IMG/VR virus record: IMGVR_UViG_3300031660_000051
Coordinates: 1 to 25,971 of that record
DNA: 25,971 bases
Reading direction: 5' to 3' (one strand)
Source: a virus
How positions within the stretch are numbered: position 1 is the stretch's first letter; every line of letters begins with the position of its first letter. The notes beneath the pieces are model-generated. The model made no database searches. It was not told the DNA's origin and saw only the letters and a program-made list of their open reading frames with translations. Position numbers and translations under genes: made by a program. This document shows positions 23,653 through 25,971 of the stretch, piece by piece.

Positions 23653-23703
23653 AGCGAGGCCGCCCCGGGGCCGAGCACCCAATAAGGTAACAAAGGGGGA
23701 GAT

Positions 23704-24483
23704 ATGTACAGCATTAGAGAACAATCAGAGTTACTACAGTCAATTAAGTTAGCTGATGGTGAATCTAAATCGATTGATTGTCCATTCTGTTCAGGGAAGA
23801 AGAAACTAAGCCTATCTAACAAAGAGGGTGTACTACTGTGGAACTGTTATAAAGCAACCTGTTCAGCGAGGGGTGCCTACCACAAAGGCTACGGCCTAGC
23901 AGGAGTAAGGGATAGAGTAGCAAACATACGACAACTCTCTAAGAAAAGAACGAGAGAAGTCCCCTTGATACTATCAGCACCACAACACCACCCTAGGGTA
24001 GATAACTACATAGACGAGAACAATTGTCGCTATGCTTTAACTGAACGCTTGATCCGTATTAAGTATGACCCAGCAGGTGATCGTTGTTTGTTCCTCATGC
24101 AGGATGGTAAAGGTGCAGTAGGAAGATCCATGTGTGGTGCATTGCCTAAGTGGATGTCTTACGGGGATACTACAGGTGTACTAAGTGTCGGGACATCTGA
24201 GCATGGTGTCATAGTAGAGGATGCTCCATCTGCGTGTGCTGTGGCAGCTACTGGAATGTATACTGGAGTATCTATTCTTGGTACTAACCTAAGCACTAAC
24301 CAGAAACGGCTACTCATGAGCTATAAGTCCCTGACTATCTGCCTAGACAATGATGCCAAGAAGAAGGCTGTCATTCTATTGAAGCATCTACAAGGTTTGG
24401 TACCCACAACGGTTAGATTTATTATCAATGATCTGAAGTACTGCCAACCTGATGAAATCATTAAAGTATTATCGTCTAAGTAA
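23704..24483 (+). CDS. DNA primase with zinc ribbon and TOPRIM domain
   Basis: This is a 259-residue protein, with GGGGGAG just before the ATG. Cys26/Cys29 (DCPFCSGKK) and Cys48/Cys53 (NCYKATC) form a zinc ribbon. A TOPRIM fold follows: E172 in VIVEDAPSACAV and D215/D217 in TICLDNDAKKKA. The arrangement matches T7-type primase (zinc domain, linker, TOPRIM) without the fused helicase, which is a separate gene here. It makes RNA primers for lagging-strand replication. Separate short primase and helicase genes are known from marine podoviruses of the HMO-2011 type, as I recall. The Shine-Dalgarno is a perfect complement to part of loop 2 of the small RNA. Confidence 0.88.
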   Translation: MYSIREQSELLQSIKLADGESKSIDCPFCSGKKKLSLSNKEGVLLWNCYKATCSARGAYHKGYGLAGVRDRVANIRQLSKKRTREVPLILSAPQHHPRVDNYIDENNCRYALTERLIRIKYDPAGDRCLFLMQDGKGAVGRSMCGALPKWMSYGDTTGVLSVGTSEHGVIVEDAPSACAVAATGMYTGVSILGTNLSTNQKRLLMSYKSLTICLDNDAKKKAVILLKHLQGLVPTTVRFIINDLKYCQPDEIIKVLSSK

Positions 24484-24505
24484 TACATTACCCGTACTTA
24501 ATTGG

Positions 24506-24531
24506 AGCCTCGTCGAAAGATGGGGCTTTTT
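24506..24531 (+). terminator. Intrinsic terminator with GAAA loop after primase
   Basis: AGCCTCGTC and GATGGGGCT pair over 9 bp (two wobbles) around the GNRA tetraloop GAAA, then TTTTT. It lies between primase and helicase, so the helicase needs readthrough or its own promoter; only a weak TATATA is seen before it. Confidence 0.8.
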
Positions 24532-24588
24532 ATTGTCCGCTCACCATGCTACCCTGTAGCTCAATTAAAACTTATATAAGTACCCATT

Positions 24589-25812
24589 ATGGACATAAGA
24601 CTACTCAAATCCCTACTCTCATACGATTTCTATACTGAAAACAAAGCTAATCTCACTCAGAACTTGTTCGAGGACGAGATACGGGAAGCCTACAACGTAA
24701 TCACCCAAGCTCATGACAAGTATGCTCATGATCTAACCTCGGGTGACCTTGAAGCTCTCTGGCAGAACAACAACCCTGTGGCAACCCGCTCCGAAGCAGA
24801 CGCCTTCTCACAATTGGTGGGCTTAGTCGTGAACGTCGATCCACTGTCCCCTCCTGTAGTATCTGATATCCTCCATGGTCTATGGCAGCGTCACATCGGT
24901 ACTAAGGTAGCTAACATTGGTATTGAACTGGCTGATGGTAACGACACAGCCATGGAACGCTTGAATACCCTGATGGATAAGACTAGGGAAGGCTTCCTAC
25001 CGACTGACTTTGGTGACAAGACCACTAAGGACATCACTGAACTACTGGCCCGGGTTACCAACGACAACCGCTGGCGCTTTAACATCGTCACCCTATCCCG
25101 TCATGTGTATGGCATTGGCCCTAGAGAGTTTGGTTGTGTCTTTGCATTACCAGAGACAGGTAAGACTGCTTTCCTTGTGTCTATCTGTACTGGGCCGGGT
25201 GGATTCTGTGAACAGGGTGCTAAGGTAATGTACCTAGGCAACGAGGAAGACACAGGTCGTACCATGCTTCGTGCTATCCAAGCTAAGTCAGGCTTTACTA
25301 GGGAGCAGGTAGTAGCTGACCCAAAGGCTGCTAGGAACTCCTTTAATAGCATTGAACACCTCTTCGACATGAACGAGGTACAGGATTGGGATCTAAACAA
25401 GATAGAAGCATATGTCGATAAAGAGAAGCCTGACGTACTTATCATTGACCAAGCCGACAAGGTTAACATTGGTGGTAACTTCAGTGCAGGCCATGAGCGT
25501 CTTCGTGAGTTGTATAGAAGACTCCGTGAGACTGCCAAGAAGTATGACTGTGCCCTGATCGCAGTTAGCCAAGCCAGTAACGATGCCAAGGGACGTACAC
25601 GTCTGTCAGGCTTTGATATGGAAGGCAGCAAGATAGGTAAGATGGCAGAGCTAGACCTTTGTATAGGTATAGGCAAGCATGAAGCTGGTGACGTGGATGA
25701 TTCTGAAATAGATACCTCACGCTACTTAACCGTCAGTAAGAATAAACTAACAGGTTGGCATGGTACGGTTATCTGTAACATCCAGACTGAGATAAGCAGG
25801 TATGTAGAATGA
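24589..25812 (+). CDS. DnaB-type replicative helicase
   Basis: This is a 407-residue protein. The N-terminal helical region (LLKSLLSYDFYTENKANLTQ) is the usual DnaB-like start. The RecA-fold domain has Walker A (ALPETGKT, 186-193), an NEE at 218-220 as catalytic Glu candidate, Walker B (DVLIIDQ, 282-288) and a Q328 sensor in IAVSQAS. This fits hexameric helicases of the DnaB/T7 gp4 C-terminal class. It would unwind the fork together with the separate primase encoded upstream. No strong ribosome-binding site is visible before the ATG. The terminator before it suggests its expression is controlled apart from the primase. Its stop overlaps the next start as ATGA. Confidence 0.9.
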   Translation: MDIRLLKSLLSYDFYTENKANLTQNLFEDEIREAYNVITQAHDKYAHDLTSGDLEALWQNNNPVATRSEADAFSQLVGLVVNVDPLSPPVVSDILHGLWQRHIGTKVANIGIELADGNDTAMERLNTLMDKTREGFLPTDFGDKTTKDITELLARVTNDNRWRFNIVTLSRHVYGIGPREFGCVFALPETGKTAFLVSICTGPGGFCEQGAKVMYLGNEEDTGRTMLRAIQAKSGFTREQVVADPKAARNSFNSIEHLFDMNEVQDWDLNKIEAYVDKEKPDVLIIDQADKVNIGGNFSAGHERLRELYRRLRETAKKYDCALIAVSQASNDAKGRTRLSGFDMEGSKIGKMAELDLCIGIGKHEAGDVDDSEIDTSRYLTVSKNKLTGWHGTVICNIQTEISRYVE

Positions 25813-25971
25813 GCACTGAACTAAGAAACGTACCCACAACAGAGATTAAACAAACCCGATTCTATGGTGGTGATGATCGTGGTGTCTGTATACAAATATC
25901 ACAGGTAACACCAAATGCACCTCGTTACGCCTCAGAAAGTAGAAGCTTTGATTACATTCAATTGACTCGTA
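25809..25971 (+). CDS. Hypothetical early protein, N-terminal part (cut by window edge)
   Basis: ATG (25809-25811) overlaps the helicase stop as ATGA, and the frame is open to the window end (54 codons). The text reads STELRNVPTTEIKQTRFYGG, then DDRGVCIQISQ. I do not recognise a family. Coupling to the helicase suggests a replication-associated gene of the early operon. Confidence 0.7.
   Translation, partial: MSTELRNVPTTEIKQTRFYGGDDRGVCIQISQVTPNAPRYASESRSFDYIQLTR

Overview
The window is a contiguous piece of a tailed, probably podovirus-like, temperate bacteriophage or prophage. The evidence is a full head and short-tail gene set, a tyrosine integrase, and a phage primase/helicase pair. No cellular housekeeping gene, rRNA or tRNA was seen. 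The tail-fibre modules and TerL style are those I associate with marine alphaproteobacterial phages. A small RNA resembling the alphaproteobacterial 'cuckoo'/CcsR family points the same way. The host assignment is inference.

Layout. (1) Positions 1-17933 are a leftward late operon. In transcription order it holds a small conserved ORF, a Lys-rich protein, TerS, TerL, portal, a short helical protein, an acidic structural protein, a scaffold-like protein and the major capsid protein, which has its own promoter, long leader and downstream terminator. It continues with tail tube A and B, a large repeat-rich fibre, a small protein, a LamG-type fibre, and a third fibre gene cut by the window edge. 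Many junctions are TAATG or TGATG, so translation is probably coupled. (2) 17934-19040 holds a leftward pair (an acidic ORF and a PD-(D/E)XK nuclease), flanked by candidate promoters. One strong rightward promoter points antisense into this pair. (3) 19040-19660 has no convincing gene, is rich in C-tracts and CCGG, and contains a perfect palindrome. (4) 19661-21953 is a leftward accessory operon: a Cys-motif protein, a 29-aa membrane peptide, a DUF932-like protein, a 69-aa membrane protein and a 52-aa protein, ending at a terminator. Two of its genes share the same structured leader. (5) 22000-22560 is an AT-rich candidate attachment/control region with a repeated 24-nt element and a leftward small RNA gene. 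(6) 22560-25971 is the rightward early module: integrase, promoter, primase, terminator, DnaB-type helicase and the start of another gene.

The most notable object is the leftward RNA at about 22330-22446. It has two stem-loops with C-rich anti-Shine-Dalgarno loops, one containing exactly CCUCCUCCC, then a rho-independent terminator, with a sigma70-like promoter placed so that transcription starts at the first stem. This is the architecture of the cuckoo RNA family of Rhodobacter and relatives, here next to a phage integrase. Other points of interest are the duplicated 5'-hairpin leader, two promoters sharing a spacer element, very small translation-coupled genes, and a TerL with a recombinase-like N-terminal domain. 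No DNA polymerase, lysis gene or CI-type repressor was recognised.
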